64,000 bases of DNA from an uncultured Desulfovibrio sp. (GCA_913063155.1 CAJXYU010000001.1:1054001-1118000); one strand, 5' to 3'; shown: positions 26,549-35,625, numbered from the stretch's first letter. Notes: generated from the sequence alone by a model not told the origin. Numbers and translations are program-made.

Positions 26549-27895
26549 TTATTTCTTCTTTTCCTTACCTTCGTTCTTCATGCTCACGGGCTGGCCCGTG
26601 GATTCGAGCACGGCGCGCCAGTAGTTGGAGCAGGTGTTGATGTGCTTGCGAGACCGGGTCATGAGCTTCATGGGAATGTGCACGTAGCGGCCGTTCCAGC
26701 GCGAGATGACCAGGCCGGTGCGTCCGGACATGCCCGCATGCACGGCGTGGATGCCCAGGAACGAGCAATAGATGCGGTCGTTGGCGTTGGCGGGGACCGA
26801 ACGGATGATGTAGCTCGGGTCGATGTATTTGAGAGTGGTCTCGATGCCGAGCTCGTCGAAGTGGCTCTTGATGGCGTTGCGGATCGTTCCGGCGATGTCC
26901 CCCAGCACCAGGTTGCCGGACTTGTCCATCTTGCCGGTCTCGCCGATGATGTTCTGCCCGGCCCCCTCGGCCAGCACGATGACCGCGTGTCCGTTCTGGC
27001 GCATGCGCGCTTCCAGGTGATGTAGGAGTCCGTTGCCACCATCCAGGTCGAACTCGTCTTCGGGCACGAGCACGAAATCCACGTCCTGCAGGGCCATGGC
27101 GCTTTGGGCGGCAATGAAGCCGGAAGCACGGCCCATGACTTTGACCAATCCGAGCCCCCAGGGCGCGCCCGTGGCTTCCACGTGGGCGCAACGGATGGCC
27201 TCGGTGGCCTTTTCCACGGCCGTGTCAAAGCCGAAGGAGGGCGACGCGAACTGAATGTCGTTGTCGATGGTTTTGGGCAGGCCCACCAGGGAGATGGAAA
27301 GATTGCGTTTGCTGATCTCGGCCTGGACCCTTTCCGCCGCCTTGAGCGTGCCGTCCCCGCCGATCATGAACAGGATGGATATGTTCATGCGCTCCAGGGC
27401 GTCCACGATCTCCTCCACATCCTGCGGTCCGCGCGAGCTGCCGAGCATGGTGCCGCCGAATTCGTGAATCTGGCCCACGTTTTCCGGGGTCAGCTCCATG
27501 ACGTCGTAGCCCTCGGACGGGATGAACCCGGCCAGACCGTACCGGATGCCGAGCACGCTGGGTACGTGGTATTCGTGATGTGCGGTCATGACGATGGCTC
27601 GGATCACGTCGTTGAGGCCGGGACAGAGGCCGCCGCAGGTGACCACGGCACACTTGGCCTTGCTCGGGTCGAAATAGAGATTTTCCCGGGGGCCCGCCAA
27701 TTCGAAGAAGACCGGCTCTTCGGCTTTTTTTCTGCCCTTGGAAATCAGGCTGTCCTTGGAGAGGTTGACCAGCACGGCATCGTCCTCATCCACGTACCGG
27801 CCGTGTTTGAGCGGGCTGGAGACCTTGGGGGGCCCCAGGCGGTCGATGACGGTGTCTTCGGCCTTGTAGACTTTTTCCTTGCAGATTTGCGGCAT
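26549..27895 (-). CDS. pfkA: 6-phosphofructokinase, plant/trypanosome-like type
   Basis: A 448-residue PFK family enzyme phosphorylating fructose 6-phosphate. It has CGGLCPGLNDVIR (phosphate loop), IGGDGTLKAA and PKTIDNDI (catalytic base Asp in TIDND), and GRASGFIA. The Gly after GGD favours ATP as phosphoryl donor, whereas the Lys before TIDND is shared with PPi-dependent enzymes; this Gly/Lys pair is the signature of the longer ATP-PFKs of plants and trypanosomes. There is a ~75-residue N-terminal extension and a C-terminal tail. Start is taken as the second Met (27895) because GGAG lies 6 bases before it; the upstream ATG at 27907 lacks a site. Confidence 0.88.
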   Translation of the reverse strand: MPQICKEKVYKAEDTVIDRLGPPKVSSPLKHGRYVDEDDAVLVNLSKDSLISKGRKKAEEPVFFELAGPRENLYFDPSKAKCAVVTCGGLCPGLNDVIRAIVMTAHHEYHVPSVLGIRYGLAGFIPSEGYDVMELTPENVGQIHEFGGTMLGSSRGPQDVEEIVDALERMNISILFMIGGDGTLKAAERVQAEISKRNLSISLVGLPKTIDNDIQFASPSFGFDTAVEKATEAIRCAHVEATGAPWGLGLVKVMGRASGFIAAQSAMALQDVDFVLVPEDEFDLDGGNGLLHHLEARMRQNGHAVIVLAEGAGQNIIGETGKMDKSGNLVLGDIAGTIRNAIKSHFDELGIETTLKYIDPSYIIRSVPANANDRIYCSFLGIHAVHAGMSGRTGLVISRWNGRYVHIPMKLMTRSRKHINTCSNYWRAVLESTGQPVSMKNEGKEKKK

Positions 27896-27996
27896 GGTTC
27901 GCTCCATTTTGAGTGGGCGGTTGAGATTACTCTGACAATGCTATAAGGGAATGGGTATCTGCGCATATTATATTCAGTGGAGGGAAACGGGCGCTC

Positions 27997-28425
27997 ATGG
28001 CGAAATTCAATTGGAACCCCTGGATGGGGCTGGACCTTTCCGCGGGAGACCGGATCAGGGACGATCGTCCCGGCCGGATCGCCGCCGGTGACAGAAAAGG
28101 CCCGATGTGGAGCCCCCCCGCAGACATGGTCGAGGACTCCACCGGGATCGTCATCCAGGTGGATCTTCCCGGTGTGACCCTTGAGAACATCGGCCTGCAG
28201 TTCAAGGAGGCCGGACTGGTTCTTTACGGTCGTCGCCGTTTTGAAAAGGACGCCCGCAAAAACGCCTACCATATGCTCGAACGCACCTGTGGCCCGTTCG
28301 GGCGAACATTTCCCTTGCCGCGCAATGTGAATCAGGAATCCATCCGTGCCCATCTCAAGGACGGCGTCCTGACCATCACCATTTCAAAGACCAAGCCCAA
28401 ACGGCGGACTATCCGGGTGGACTAG
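27997..28425 (+). CDS. Small heat shock protein Hsp20
   Basis: A 142-residue alpha-crystallin chaperone that holds unfolding proteins. The crystallin domain spans about 42-132: PADMVEDSTGIVIQVDLPGV at its start, the GRTFPLPRNVN loop and the LKDGVLTITIS signature near its end; TIRVD at the C-terminus supplies an IxV-type tail that usually docks neighbouring dimers. GGAGGG lies about 14 bases upstream of the ATG. It diverges from the PFK gene across about 100 bases. A sigma-32 promoter is plausible given rpoH elsewhere in the window, but I could not fix one. Confidence 0.93.
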   Translation: MAKFNWNPWMGLDLSAGDRIRDDRPGRIAAGDRKGPMWSPPADMVEDSTGIVIQVDLPGVTLENIGLQFKEAGLVLYGRRRFEKDARKNAYHMLERTCGPFGRTFPLPRNVNQESIRAHLKDGVLTITISKTKPKRRTIRVD

Positions 28426-28463
28426 GGCTGCCATTCTCAACCTTGTTGTAGGCCTGAAAAAGA

Positions 28464-28489
28464 GCCCGGGCAATACCCGGGCATTTTTT
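28464..28489 (+). terminator. Intrinsic terminator after hsp20
   Basis: Arms GCCCGGG and CCCGGGC with loop CAATA followed by ATTTTTTATTTT, 38 bases after the hsp20 stop. Confidence 0.92.
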
Positions 28490-28527
28490 ATTTTCACCAA
28501 AAAAAGCCTGCCCGTGAGGGCTGCCGG

Positions 28528-29730
28528 CTACTTCAGCCGGGACTTGATGACGTCGAAGAGCGGATTGGGCTTGCGCGGTACCTTGGGGTGTTCGCCGCGT
28601 TCCACGGCCTGCCAGTATTTCCAGCCCAACGGTTTGGTGCCAACCTCGTAATCGTAGCCGTCCCACTCGTCTTCTCGGAAGGAGTAGAAGGCCCAGTGGA
28701 CGGCGTGCTTGTCCAACTCGGCGATCACGTCCGTCAGATACTGTCGGCAACCCGGGTTGCGGCGCACGCAGCCGAACTCGGCGGCCACGAGATGGTCGCG
28801 GGGGATGTCGTTTTTCTTTGCCCAGCGGAAGAACGGTTCCATATAGGCGGCGATGGCGTTGCGGTTCCAGTTTACGTCGTGTTCGCCGAAGGGCACCACC
28901 CCGGGATAGACATAGGGCTTTTTGCGCTTGAAGTTGGAGTTTGAGGTGAAATCGTAGGGCTCGTACATGTGGAAGGAATAGAGCACGTTGTCATCATCCA
29001 GGGCAGCGGGCCAGTAGGTGACGGCTCCGGGTTGGGCGTACCAGCCCGCGTCCACCATGATGGGCATGTCCGGTGCGACCTGGCGGATGGTGTGGATGAC
29101 CTCGGTGTAGAAACGATAGAGGTCTGCGGGCGTGTTCTTGTTTTTTGCGTACCAGGCCTTGAAGCGGGAGTTGTCGCCCAGGGCGACGTGCTCGGCCACG
29201 CCACGGTTCTTTTCCGGAAGGGGTTCGTTCTTGATGTTGAAACCCACCAGGGCCGGGTGGGTGCCGAAGCGTTCAGCGATGTCATGCCAGTAGGCCTTGC
29301 TCTGCTTCCAATAGTTGAAGTCTTCCCACAGGCGCGGGTCGAACTTGCCGTTGTTCTTCTGCTTCCAGCGTGCACCGGGCAGGGAGAGTGGCGTGAGCAC
29401 CACCTTGAGGCCGTACTTCTGCGCCCAGTCCAGAACCTGCTTCAGTTTTTGCGCGTCCTTTTCCACCAATCCACGATAGTTGTCGGCGTTGCCCATGAGA
29501 AAATCGCGCTGCTCGCCTTTCCATTTGCCGAAGGCCAGCCGTACCCAGCTCACACCGAGATCCGCGGCGTCCTTGAACCAGGTTTCCTCGGGCACCTTGT
29601 TGAAGCAGTTGGCGCCGGTTCGTTGGGTTTTCCAGAAATCGGCAGGCGCGGCCGCCTGAACGCCGTAGGGAAGGACTGCGGTCAGCAGCAGAGTCAGGAT
29701 ACATATTAAGACAAGGTTTTTATTCTTCAT
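28528..29730 (-). CDS. Secreted glycoside hydrolase family 5 (cellulase-like)
   Basis: A 400-residue exported enzyme. Signal peptide 1-26 (MKNKNLVLIC start, cleavage near VQA/AA). The TIM-barrel has the GH5 acid/base in GFNIKNEP (Glu169) and the nucleophile in LVAAEFGC (Glu318); SFHMYEPYDF between them is the expected His-Tyr strand. No carbohydrate-binding module or anchor is seen. The substrate could be cellulose, mannan or the cell's own exopolysaccharide. The ATG at 29730 with AGGGAC upstream starts the signal peptide. It is a single gene between hsp20 (convergent) and a glycosyltransferase gene (same strand, 241 bases upstream). Confidence 0.88.
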   Translation of the reverse strand: MKNKNLVLICILTLLLTAVLPYGVQAAAPADFWKTQRTGANCFNKVPEETWFKDAADLGVSWVRLAFGKWKGEQRDFLMGNADNYRGLVEKDAQKLKQVLDWAQKYGLKVVLTPLSLPGARWKQKNNGKFDPRLWEDFNYWKQSKAYWHDIAERFGTHPALVGFNIKNEPLPEKNRGVAEHVALGDNSRFKAWYAKNKNTPADLYRFYTEVIHTIRQVAPDMPIMVDAGWYAQPGAVTYWPAALDDDNVLYSFHMYEPYDFTSNSNFKRKKPYVYPGVVPFGEHDVNWNRNAIAAYMEPFFRWAKKNDIPRDHLVAAEFGCVRRNPGCRQYLTDVIAELDKHAVHWAFYSFREDEWDGYDYEVGTKPLGWKYWQAVERGEHPKVPRKPNPLFDVIKSRLK

Positions 29731-29971
29731 GAAGTGTCCCTTCAGAGTTTGGTTTCGGGAGCGGCGAAAGCGCCGCAATACAAGATGATTGTTTCAGTAA
29801 GGGAGGGAAGGGGGTATTTCAACCCGGACTATGCTTGAATTTTGCTGCGAAGCGCCAAGAGGCTGGCTTTATCTTTTTCAATCTGCGTTTTTCATCGAAA
29901 ATCGGCTTTTCGATAATTTAATGCAACTCGGGTAATGTCTGAGAAGATTTCCGTGTTGCCGGAGGCGGAAA

Positions 29972-30964
29972 CTACTTTTCCAACTCTTCCCAAATCCGTA
30001 CCACGTTTTCCCGCTGCATGTCCGTTGAGTAAGCATCCGCAGTCTGTTGTCCTGCTTTCAGGGCGGTATCGAATTGCGTCGCATCGGCCTCGATCCAACC
30101 GACGGCCTCTTCCAGGCAGAGGCCGGCGTCCAGCACGTCGCCGTCTGCGCACCACAAGCCGTTGCCGGACCACGGGACATGGCGTACCGGCCACCAGGGG
30201 CTGAAGCGCGGTTTGTTCTGAGCCTGGCGCATGTAGTCCCAGCCGCCCAGGCCAGTGAAGCCCACTGGCAGACAGCCGCAGGCCATGGCCTCCAGCGGCG
30301 GCAGGGGGCAGCCCTCGGGGAATCCGGTCATGAGGAAGATATGCGCCGAACGAAGCGCCTCGGCCACACCGTAGGTGTCCATGCCCTCGATCTCCAGCCA
30401 GCGTGCGCGGTCAGGGCCGTTGCGGTTTTCGAACACGGCGCGGATCTGGGCGGCCAGGGATTTGTTCTTGCGCGGCATGAAGGCGATGCACGGCTTGCCC
30501 GCAGGCTTGGATTCCGGTGCGTGAAAGATGGAGCGGTCGATTCCGGGCCGCAGGATGAGCGAATCGCGACCCGTCGACTCCCGGACGAAGTGGGCCACGG
30601 GCTCGGATACGGTCAGGAAGGAGGCGGGCAGCCTGGCCCAGGTCACGCCCGGTGGCAGAGAGGAAAAAAGATAGGCCCAATTTTGCACATAGCTGAAGCA
30701 GCGGGCGCGCGCCTCCAACCCCGGGGCCAAAGCGTTGACCCATCCTTCGGGCACCAGCCAGATGTCTTTGGGAGTGAGCGAAAGCTCTTCCCAATCCAGG
30801 ACCGGAGCCGCGTCGGCCAGGCCTTCGGGGCGCCAGCCCGTCCTGTCCCTGGCCACAAGGCAGGCTGTACGGCCGGACTGGTGCAGAATGTCCGCGATCT
30901 GCCGCAGCACGGTGACTCCGCCTGTGGGCTTGCGGACCGGCGGCAGGAAAATGCATGTCTTCAT
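29972..30964 (-). CDS. Glycosyltransferase, GT-B fold
   Basis: A 330-residue cytosolic glycosyltransferase. MKTCIFLPPVRKPTGGVTVLRQI is the acceptor-domain opening, with a Gly-rich loop; the second domain has FMPRKNKS and TGFPEGCPLPPLEAMACGCLPVGF, the donor-sugar region in which the E-x7-E pattern is partly kept (EGCPLPPLEAM). Such enzymes usually build cell-surface polysaccharides. Start choice is uncertain: ATGs at 30976 and 30991 are in frame and none has a strong binding site; 30964 begins at the family's usual first residues. It is isolated from other glycan genes. Confidence 0.75.
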   Translation of the reverse strand: MKTCIFLPPVRKPTGGVTVLRQIADILHQSGRTACLVARDRTGWRPEGLADAAPVLDWEELSLTPKDIWLVPEGWVNALAPGLEARARCFSYVQNWAYLFSSLPPGVTWARLPASFLTVSEPVAHFVRESTGRDSLILRPGIDRSIFHAPESKPAGKPCIAFMPRKNKSLAAQIRAVFENRNGPDRARWLEIEGMDTYGVAEALRSAHIFLMTGFPEGCPLPPLEAMACGCLPVGFTGLGGWDYMRQAQNKPRFSPWWPVRHVPWSGNGLWCADGDVLDAGLCLEEAVGWIEADATQFDTALKAGQQTADAYSTDMQRENVVRIWEELEK

Positions 30965-31387
30965 AGTCGGTTCCATTGGTTCTTGATCCATACCGAAGGA
31001 ACCATATTCAGGTGGATTTGGCAAGTTGCGGACTTTCAGGAGAGGGAGAGCGGCGCGGCGGGTGAGGGTTGTGGGGGCCGCCGCGCCGTCTGTCAGGATG
31101 GGAGGTTCTGTATGCTGTCGCAGGTGCAGAAGTACTTGTTCCTCGTCACAATCGTATGACGAACAATCGCCGATTGGGCAAAACGAAAACTTTTTGCGGG
31201 CGGCAATATGGATCGTCAACAATAATTGCCCCTGCAAGTATTTCATATTTAATAAGGGGAATCCTTGGAGCAGCTGGCTTTTTCACCGATTTTGCTAGAC
31301 TCGAACCTTCAAAATGGCTAAAAAACGTGCCTATTGTATTCGGATAAAAGGGGTTCTTTTCCCCAATAATTAAGGAGAGTGACGGCT
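30965..31387. other. Long intergenic region and nhaB leader
   Basis: About 420 bases between the divergent glycosyltransferase and nhaB genes. The left part contains a GC-rich inverted repeat at 31051-31088 (11-bp arms CGGCGCGGCGG/CCGCCGCGCCG, 16-base G-rich loop). The right part (from about 31140) is AT-rich compared with the surroundings and ends with a small GGGG-TTCTTTT-CCCC hairpin at 31350-31364 just before the nhaB ribosome binding site. I see no protein gene; a structured or regulated leader for nhaB is possible but not shown. Confidence 0.45.
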
Positions 31388-33028
31388 ATGACCCTTGGAC
31401 AAGCCCTTAAGGCGAACCTGCTGGGCAATGCTCCCAGTTGGTACAAACTTAGTATCCTGGCATTTCTGATCATCAATCCGGTCATATGGTTCGCAATACC
31501 CAACGGCCACTTCATCGCCGGGTGGGTGCTCATCGTGGAATTCATCTTCACCCTGGCCATGGCGTTGAAATGCTATCCGCTCCCAGCGGGCGGTTTGCTG
31601 GCCATCGAAGCCGTGGCCATGGGCATGACCAGCGCCGACAGCGTCTACCATGAAGCCCTGCACAACTTCCCGGTCATTCTTCTGTTGATTTTCATGGTGG
31701 CGGGCATCTATTTCATGAAGGATCTGCTTCAGTTCACCTTCACCAAACTGCTGGTGCGCATCCGGTCCAAGATCGTCATTTCCCTGCTGTTCTGTTTTGC
31801 AGGCGCCTTTCTGTCCGCATTCCTGGACGCCCTGACCGTCACCGCGGTGATCATTGCCGTGGCTTACGGCTTCTACAACGTCTACCACCGTTGGGCTTCC
31901 GGCGTGGACATGCACTGCTCCCACGACCTGTGCGACGACAACACCATCAAGATGAACCGCGAAGACCTCATCGCTTTCCGCGCATATCTGCGCAACCTGA
32001 TGATGCACGGCGCCGTGGGCACCGCCCTGGGCGGCGTGTGCACCATCGTGGGTGAGCCTCAGAACCTGCTCATCGGCCATGAAATGGGCTGGCACTTCAT
32101 GGATTTCTTCATCATGGTGGCTCCCATTTCCATGCCCGTGTTGATTTCCGGCCTGCTCACCTGTGTCTTGCTCGAAAGGTTCAGCCTCTTCGGCTACGGC
32201 GCGCGCATGCCGGGCAACGTCCGTTCCATTCTCATGGAACAGTCCGCACGTGACGAGGAAAAACGCGGCATCCGCGGCCGCGCCAAACTGCTCATCCAGG
32301 CCCTCACAGGTGTCTGGCTGGTCATCGCCCTGGGCCTGCATCTGGCCGAAGTTGGCGTCATCGGTCTGTCGGTCATCGTCATTCTGACCGCATGTAACGG
32401 CTTCATCGAAGAGCACCAGCTCGGCAAGGCGTTTGAAGAGGCCCTGCCCTTTACCGCACTGCTCGTGGTGTTCTTCGCCATCGTGGCCGTGATTCACGAC
32501 AACCACCTCTTCGCCCCGGTCATCCATCTCGTGCTGAGCATGAAGGGACAGGCCCAGCTGGCCGCCTACTATTTGGCCAACGGTCTGCTCTCCATGATTT
32601 CGGACAACGTGTTCGTGGCGACCGTATACATCTCCGAGACCAAGATGCACTTCGTCAACGTGCTGGCCGCCATGCCCGGCGTGGAAGACGCCACGGCCCT
32701 CATGGCCAAGCTGACCAACCCGGAGCTGGTCCGCGCGGACGTGATCGCCACCCTGCCCGAAGGCATTCGCGGCACCGTGGCCACCACCATGACCCAGTTC
32801 GACCATCTGGCGGTCGCCATCAACACCGGCACCAACATTCCCAGCGTGGCGACTCCCAACGGTCAGGCCGCCTTTCTGTTCCTGCTGACCTCGGCTCTGG
32901 CCCCGGTCATCCGCCTCTCCTACGGGCGCATGGTCCTGCTGGCGCTGCCCTATACCATCATCTTGAGCATAGTCGGCCTGCTGGCCACCTGGCACATGGA
33001 AGACATCATGCATTTCATGGGCTATTAG
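31388..33028 (+). CDS. nhaB: Na+/H+ antiporter NhaB
   Basis: A 546-residue inner-membrane antiporter with about 12 spans, exchanging cytoplasmic Na+ for external H+. Recognised from the family text: [20 protein letters not shown] at the N-terminus, [36 protein letters not shown], and the closing [28 protein letters not shown] at 31371 is 11 bases before ATG 31388 but only 2 bases before an in-frame GTG, so the ATG is preferred. It is a single-gene unit with a terminator at 33058. Marine or haloalkaline sulfate reducers depend on such Na+ export. Confidence 0.93.
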   Translation: MTLGQALKANLLGNAPSWYKLSILAFLIINPVIWFAIPNGHFIAGWVLIVEFIFTLAMALKCYPLPAGGLLAIEAVAMGMTSADSVYHEALHNFPVILLLIFMVAGIYFMKDLLQFTFTKLLVRIRSKIVISLLFCFAGAFLSAFLDALTVTAVIIAVAYGFYNVYHRWASGVDMHCSHDLCDDNTIKMNREDLIAFRAYLRNLMMHGAVGTALGGVCTIVGEPQNLLIGHEMGWHFMDFFIMVAPISMPVLISGLLTCVLLERFSLFGYGARMPGNVRSILMEQSARDEEKRGIRGRAKLLIQALTGVWLVIALGLHLAEVGVIGLSVIVILTACNGFIEEHQLGKAFEEALPFTALLVVFFAIVAVIHDNHLFAPVIHLVLSMKGQAQLAAYYLANGLLSMISDNVFVATVYISETKMHFVNVLAAMPGVEDATALMAKLTNPELVRADVIATLPEGIRGTVATTMTQFDHLAVAINTGTNIPSVATPNGQAAFLFLLTSALAPVIRLSYGRMVLLALPYTIILSIVGLLATWHMEDIMHFMGY

Positions 33029-33057
33029 CCAAAATTCGAGCTCGCAGAAATAAATTG

Positions 33058-33090
33058 AAACGGCCCTGCTTCGGCAGGGCCGTTTTTTTT
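33058..33090 (+). terminator. Intrinsic terminator after nhaB
   Basis: CGGCCCTGC-TTCG-GCAGGGCCG followed by eight T. The same 22-base hairpin recurs after the next gene at 34178-34199. Confidence 0.95.
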
Positions 33091-33160
33091 ACCATCATAT
33101 TCCGGGTTAATAACTGACTGAGGACGGACCCATGCTAGTATCTCGTTTAAAGGAGCGCTT

Positions 33161-34171
33161 ATGAAACGAACTGTCATCTTTTCGGTCTTTGTATTGCTTG
33201 TACTGCTGTGTTTTGGAGCGCAAGCCTTGGCCCTGGATTGCGTCCATCCGGATTTTCGCGGTGCGGAACAGAAACTTGGAGTTTCCGAACAGCGGATCAA
33301 GGACGCCTTGGGCAGGCCTGATCAGGGACCGCCTGATTTTGCCGATGCGGCCCGGAAGTTGGGCATTACGGAAACAACCCTTCGCGACGCTCTGGGAGTG
33401 CCCGCAGGCAAAACTTTTTGTCCGCCTCCGAGGCACGGTGCCCAGGGAGGTCCCAAAGGTGGTCCGGGTAAGGGACCGAACCAGAAGGCCATGGGGCCCA
33501 CCCGTACGGTAGTGGTTCATGGCATCGATTTTCAGGTCAACTACCGCACCTTTGCAGGCTTTGGCGAATTGCCGGACGACATCACCGCACAGAGGCAGGG
33601 GCTCAGGTCCTTCATCCGTCCCGAAGGCGGAACCCATTACTATCAGGCCGTATATGTACCCACAAAGAATGTGAGCTGGGTGCAGGCGGCCCTGCTGGCC
33701 GAATCCGTGGGCGGTTACCTGGCCAGCATCACCAGCGCCGAGGAAAACGAATTTGTTTTCAGCCTGGTGGACGATGAAAAATTCTTTTGGAAGTTTCCGG
33801 ACGACTACACCCCGGATTCCCACTACGGCATCAAGATCGGTCCGTTTCTGGGCGGCGCCAAAACCGACGGCTCCAGTAATTCGAAAACGGGCTGGGTCTG
33901 GGTGAGCGGCGAAAAATGGAGCTACACAAACTGGTGCAGGAATCTCGACGACGGGGTTATCGACAAGGACCCGAGACCCAATGACCAGCCCAACGGGCGC
34001 GGTCGGCAGAACATCATGGGCTTCGGGGAGCTCAACAAGCCGGTGCCCTACTGGGGCGATTATTTTGAGCAGGTTTCCCAGTATGAGAATATGCCCATGC
34101 CGGCTGGGTATAACTACGGGTTCGTCATCGAATGGGACACCAAGCCTATCATGGAGCCGCCGCACCAATAA
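33161..34171 (+). CDS. Secreted C-type-lectin-fold protein
   Basis: A 336-residue exported protein. Signal peptide about 1-24 (cleavage near ALA/LD). Then two copies of a ~30-residue helical repeat (FRGAEQKLGVSEQRIKDALG and FADAARKLGITETTLRDALG), a low-complexity Gly/Pro/Lys linker (about 85-110), and a C-type lectin-like domain (about 150-325) with VSWVQAALLAESVGGYLASI, WVWVSGEKWSYTNWC and a PND motif. CTLDs bind sugars, proteins or ice; the ligand here is unknown. AAAGGAG lies upstream of the ATG. It forms a single-gene unit between two identical terminators. Confidence 0.85.
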   Translation: MKRTVIFSVFVLLVLLCFGAQALALDCVHPDFRGAEQKLGVSEQRIKDALGRPDQGPPDFADAARKLGITETTLRDALGVPAGKTFCPPPRHGAQGGPKGGPGKGPNQKAMGPTRTVVVHGIDFQVNYRTFAGFGELPDDITAQRQGLRSFIRPEGGTHYYQAVYVPTKNVSWVQAALLAESVGGYLASITSAEENEFVFSLVDDEKFFWKFPDDYTPDSHYGIKIGPFLGGAKTDGSSNSKTGWVWVSGEKWSYTNWCRNLDDGVIDKDPRPNDQPNGRGRQNIMGFGELNKPVPYWGDYFEQVSQYENMPMPAGYNYGFVIEWDTKPIMEPPHQ

Positions 34172-34173
34172 AC

Positions 34174-34203
34174 AAAACGGCCCTGCTTCGGCAGGGCCGT
34201 TTT
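34174..34203 (+). terminator. Intrinsic terminator after the lectin gene
   Basis: AAAACGGCCCTGC-TTCG-GCAGGGCCGTTTT, 13-bp perfect arms, starting 2 bases after the stop codon. Core identical to the terminator after nhaB. Confidence 0.9.
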
Positions 34204-34277
34204 GCGTTCGTGAACAGGTGTAAAAAAGAGTTAAAGCCCCTTGTTCGGCCTGATGCCTGCTGATAGATGTCAAAAAA

Positions 34278-34295
34278 ATTGACAGATCTGTCAAT
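34278..34295. promoter_or_regulatory. Perfect 18-base palindrome, likely operator of the RND operon
   Basis: ATTGACAGATCTGTCAAT reads the same on both strands and lies 13 bases before the start codon of the membrane fusion protein. Position and symmetry suit a dimeric repressor (for instance TetR-type) that blocks transcription or translation of the efflux operon. No regulator gene adjoins the operon, so the cognate protein would be encoded elsewhere. Confidence 0.6.
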
Positions 34296-34308
34296 AAAAG
34301 GTGGAACA

Positions 34309-35625
34309 ATGAATCGGATCACTGCATTCATACGTCGACATATGACTTTTCTGCTGCTGGTTGCGGCCGGCGTTTTTCTGATGTTGGTTGCTTTGGAGCG
34401 ACTGGATGAAAACGAACGCAGACGTAACCGGCCGGACCTGGACCCGAAGCCGGTTCCCGTGAGCGCGGTCGTACTGGGTCGCGGGCCCGTCACGGAATGG
34501 GTGGTGGGCGAAGGGCCTGCCGAAGCCGTACGCAAGCGGCATCTCCAGTTCGAAACCATTGGGACCGTGGAGTTTCTTGCAACGGACGCCGACGGTGGAC
34601 TGATTCGGGAAGGTTCCCGGGTGCGCGGGCCGGAAAGGGGCGAGCGCTCCGGTCAGATGCTGGCGCGGCTGGACAGCAGAGAGCCGTTGGCTCAGGTCCA
34701 GCAGAGCGAGGCGGGCCTCACCGAGGCCCACAAGGGTGTGGAAATGGAGCAGGCCGCCCTGGCCCAGGCCCGCAACGAACTGGCCGAAGCTCGGAGCAGC
34801 CATGGGCGCAACCGACGTCTTTTTGAACAGAAGCTGCTGGCCAGGAGCGACTTTGAGCGCAGCAAGACCCGGTTCGACAACGCCCGTGAAGGAGTGGAGA
34901 CGGCCGTAGCCCGGTTGGCGGCGGCCCGGTCCAAGGTCAAGGCGGCCGTGGCCGAGTTGAACAAGTCCAAGCGCGGTCAGGACAAGAACGCGGTGTTCGC
35001 CCCGTTCGACGGGGTGGTGGCCCGGCTCAACATCCGGACGGGTGAGTATTTCGACCCGGAGAACGTCGATCATTCCACCCCTGCACGGTTGCAGGAAACC
35101 GCCCCTATCACGGTCATCGATCCGAGCGAAATGGAGGTGACCCTGACCCTGCCCATGCTCGACGGTCGGAAAGTGCGCGTGGGCCAGCGGGCCGTGGTGA
35201 TGCCCGGCGCGCTGGACTGGCTCGGAGCGGACGACACCGGCGAAGAGAGGTGGAAAAGAGAGGGGATCGTTCATTCCGTGAGCCCGCAGCTCGACGCTAC
35301 GGGGCGGGCCATCCGCGTCAAGGTGAGGCTCCATCAGGAGGACGGCTTCATTCTGGACGGCATGTTCACCAACTGCTGGATAGCAGTGGATCACAAGCCG
35401 GACGCCCTGCGTGTTCCCCTTGCGGCTTTGCTGTTCAGGAGGGACCGACCTTACGTTTATGTGGTCGCCAACGGCACTGCTCAGCGTCGCGACATTGTTC
35501 TCGGTTGTGACGACGACTCCTACGCGGAAGTGGTGCGGGGGGTGGACGTGGGAGAAACCGTGGCCCTGGAAGGCAGACAGCAGCTTTCCAACGGCGCGGC
35601 CGTGCGCGTGGTGGAGACACAGTGA
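34309..35625 (+). CDS. RND efflux membrane fusion protein
   Basis: A 438-residue periplasmic adaptor. N-terminal anchor at about 11-26 after RRHM; lipoyl/barrel-sandwich halves (about 75-130 and 225-260) flank a long helical hairpin (about 125-215) rich in Ala/Glu/Arg with the LFEQKLLARSDFERSKTRFD turn; a beta-barrel and membrane-proximal domain follow (FAPFDGVVARLNIRTGEYFD; VPLAALLFRRDRPYVYVV). The ATG at 34309 is preceded by AAGGTGGAAC. TGATG couples it to the pump gene. No TolC-type outer membrane gene is present, so the pump must borrow one. Confidence 0.88.
   Translation: MNRITAFIRRHMTFLLLVAAGVFLMLVALERLDENERRRNRPDLDPKPVPVSAVVLGRGPVTEWVVGEGPAEAVRKRHLQFETIGTVEFLATDADGGLIREGSRVRGPERGERSGQMLARLDSREPLAQVQQSEAGLTEAHKGVEMEQAALAQARNELAEARSSHGRNRRLFEQKLLARSDFERSKTRFDNAREGVETAVARLAAARSKVKAAVAELNKSKRGQDKNAVFAPFDGVVARLNIRTGEYFDPENVDHSTPARLQETAPITVIDPSEMEVTLTLPMLDGRKVRVGQRAVVMPGALDWLGADDTGEERWKREGIVHSVSPQLDATGRAIRVKVRLHQEDGFILDGMFTNCWIAVDHKPDALRVPLAALLFRRDRPYVYVVANGTAQRRDIVLGCDDDSYAEVVRGVDVGETVALEGRQQLSNGAAVRVVETQ

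Noticed and set aside
31370-33013. A 547-codon minus-strand frame opposite nhaB
   Set aside because: Composition is dominated by His/Gly/Gln/Asp, as expected of the antisense of a membrane protein; no ribosome binding site or family.
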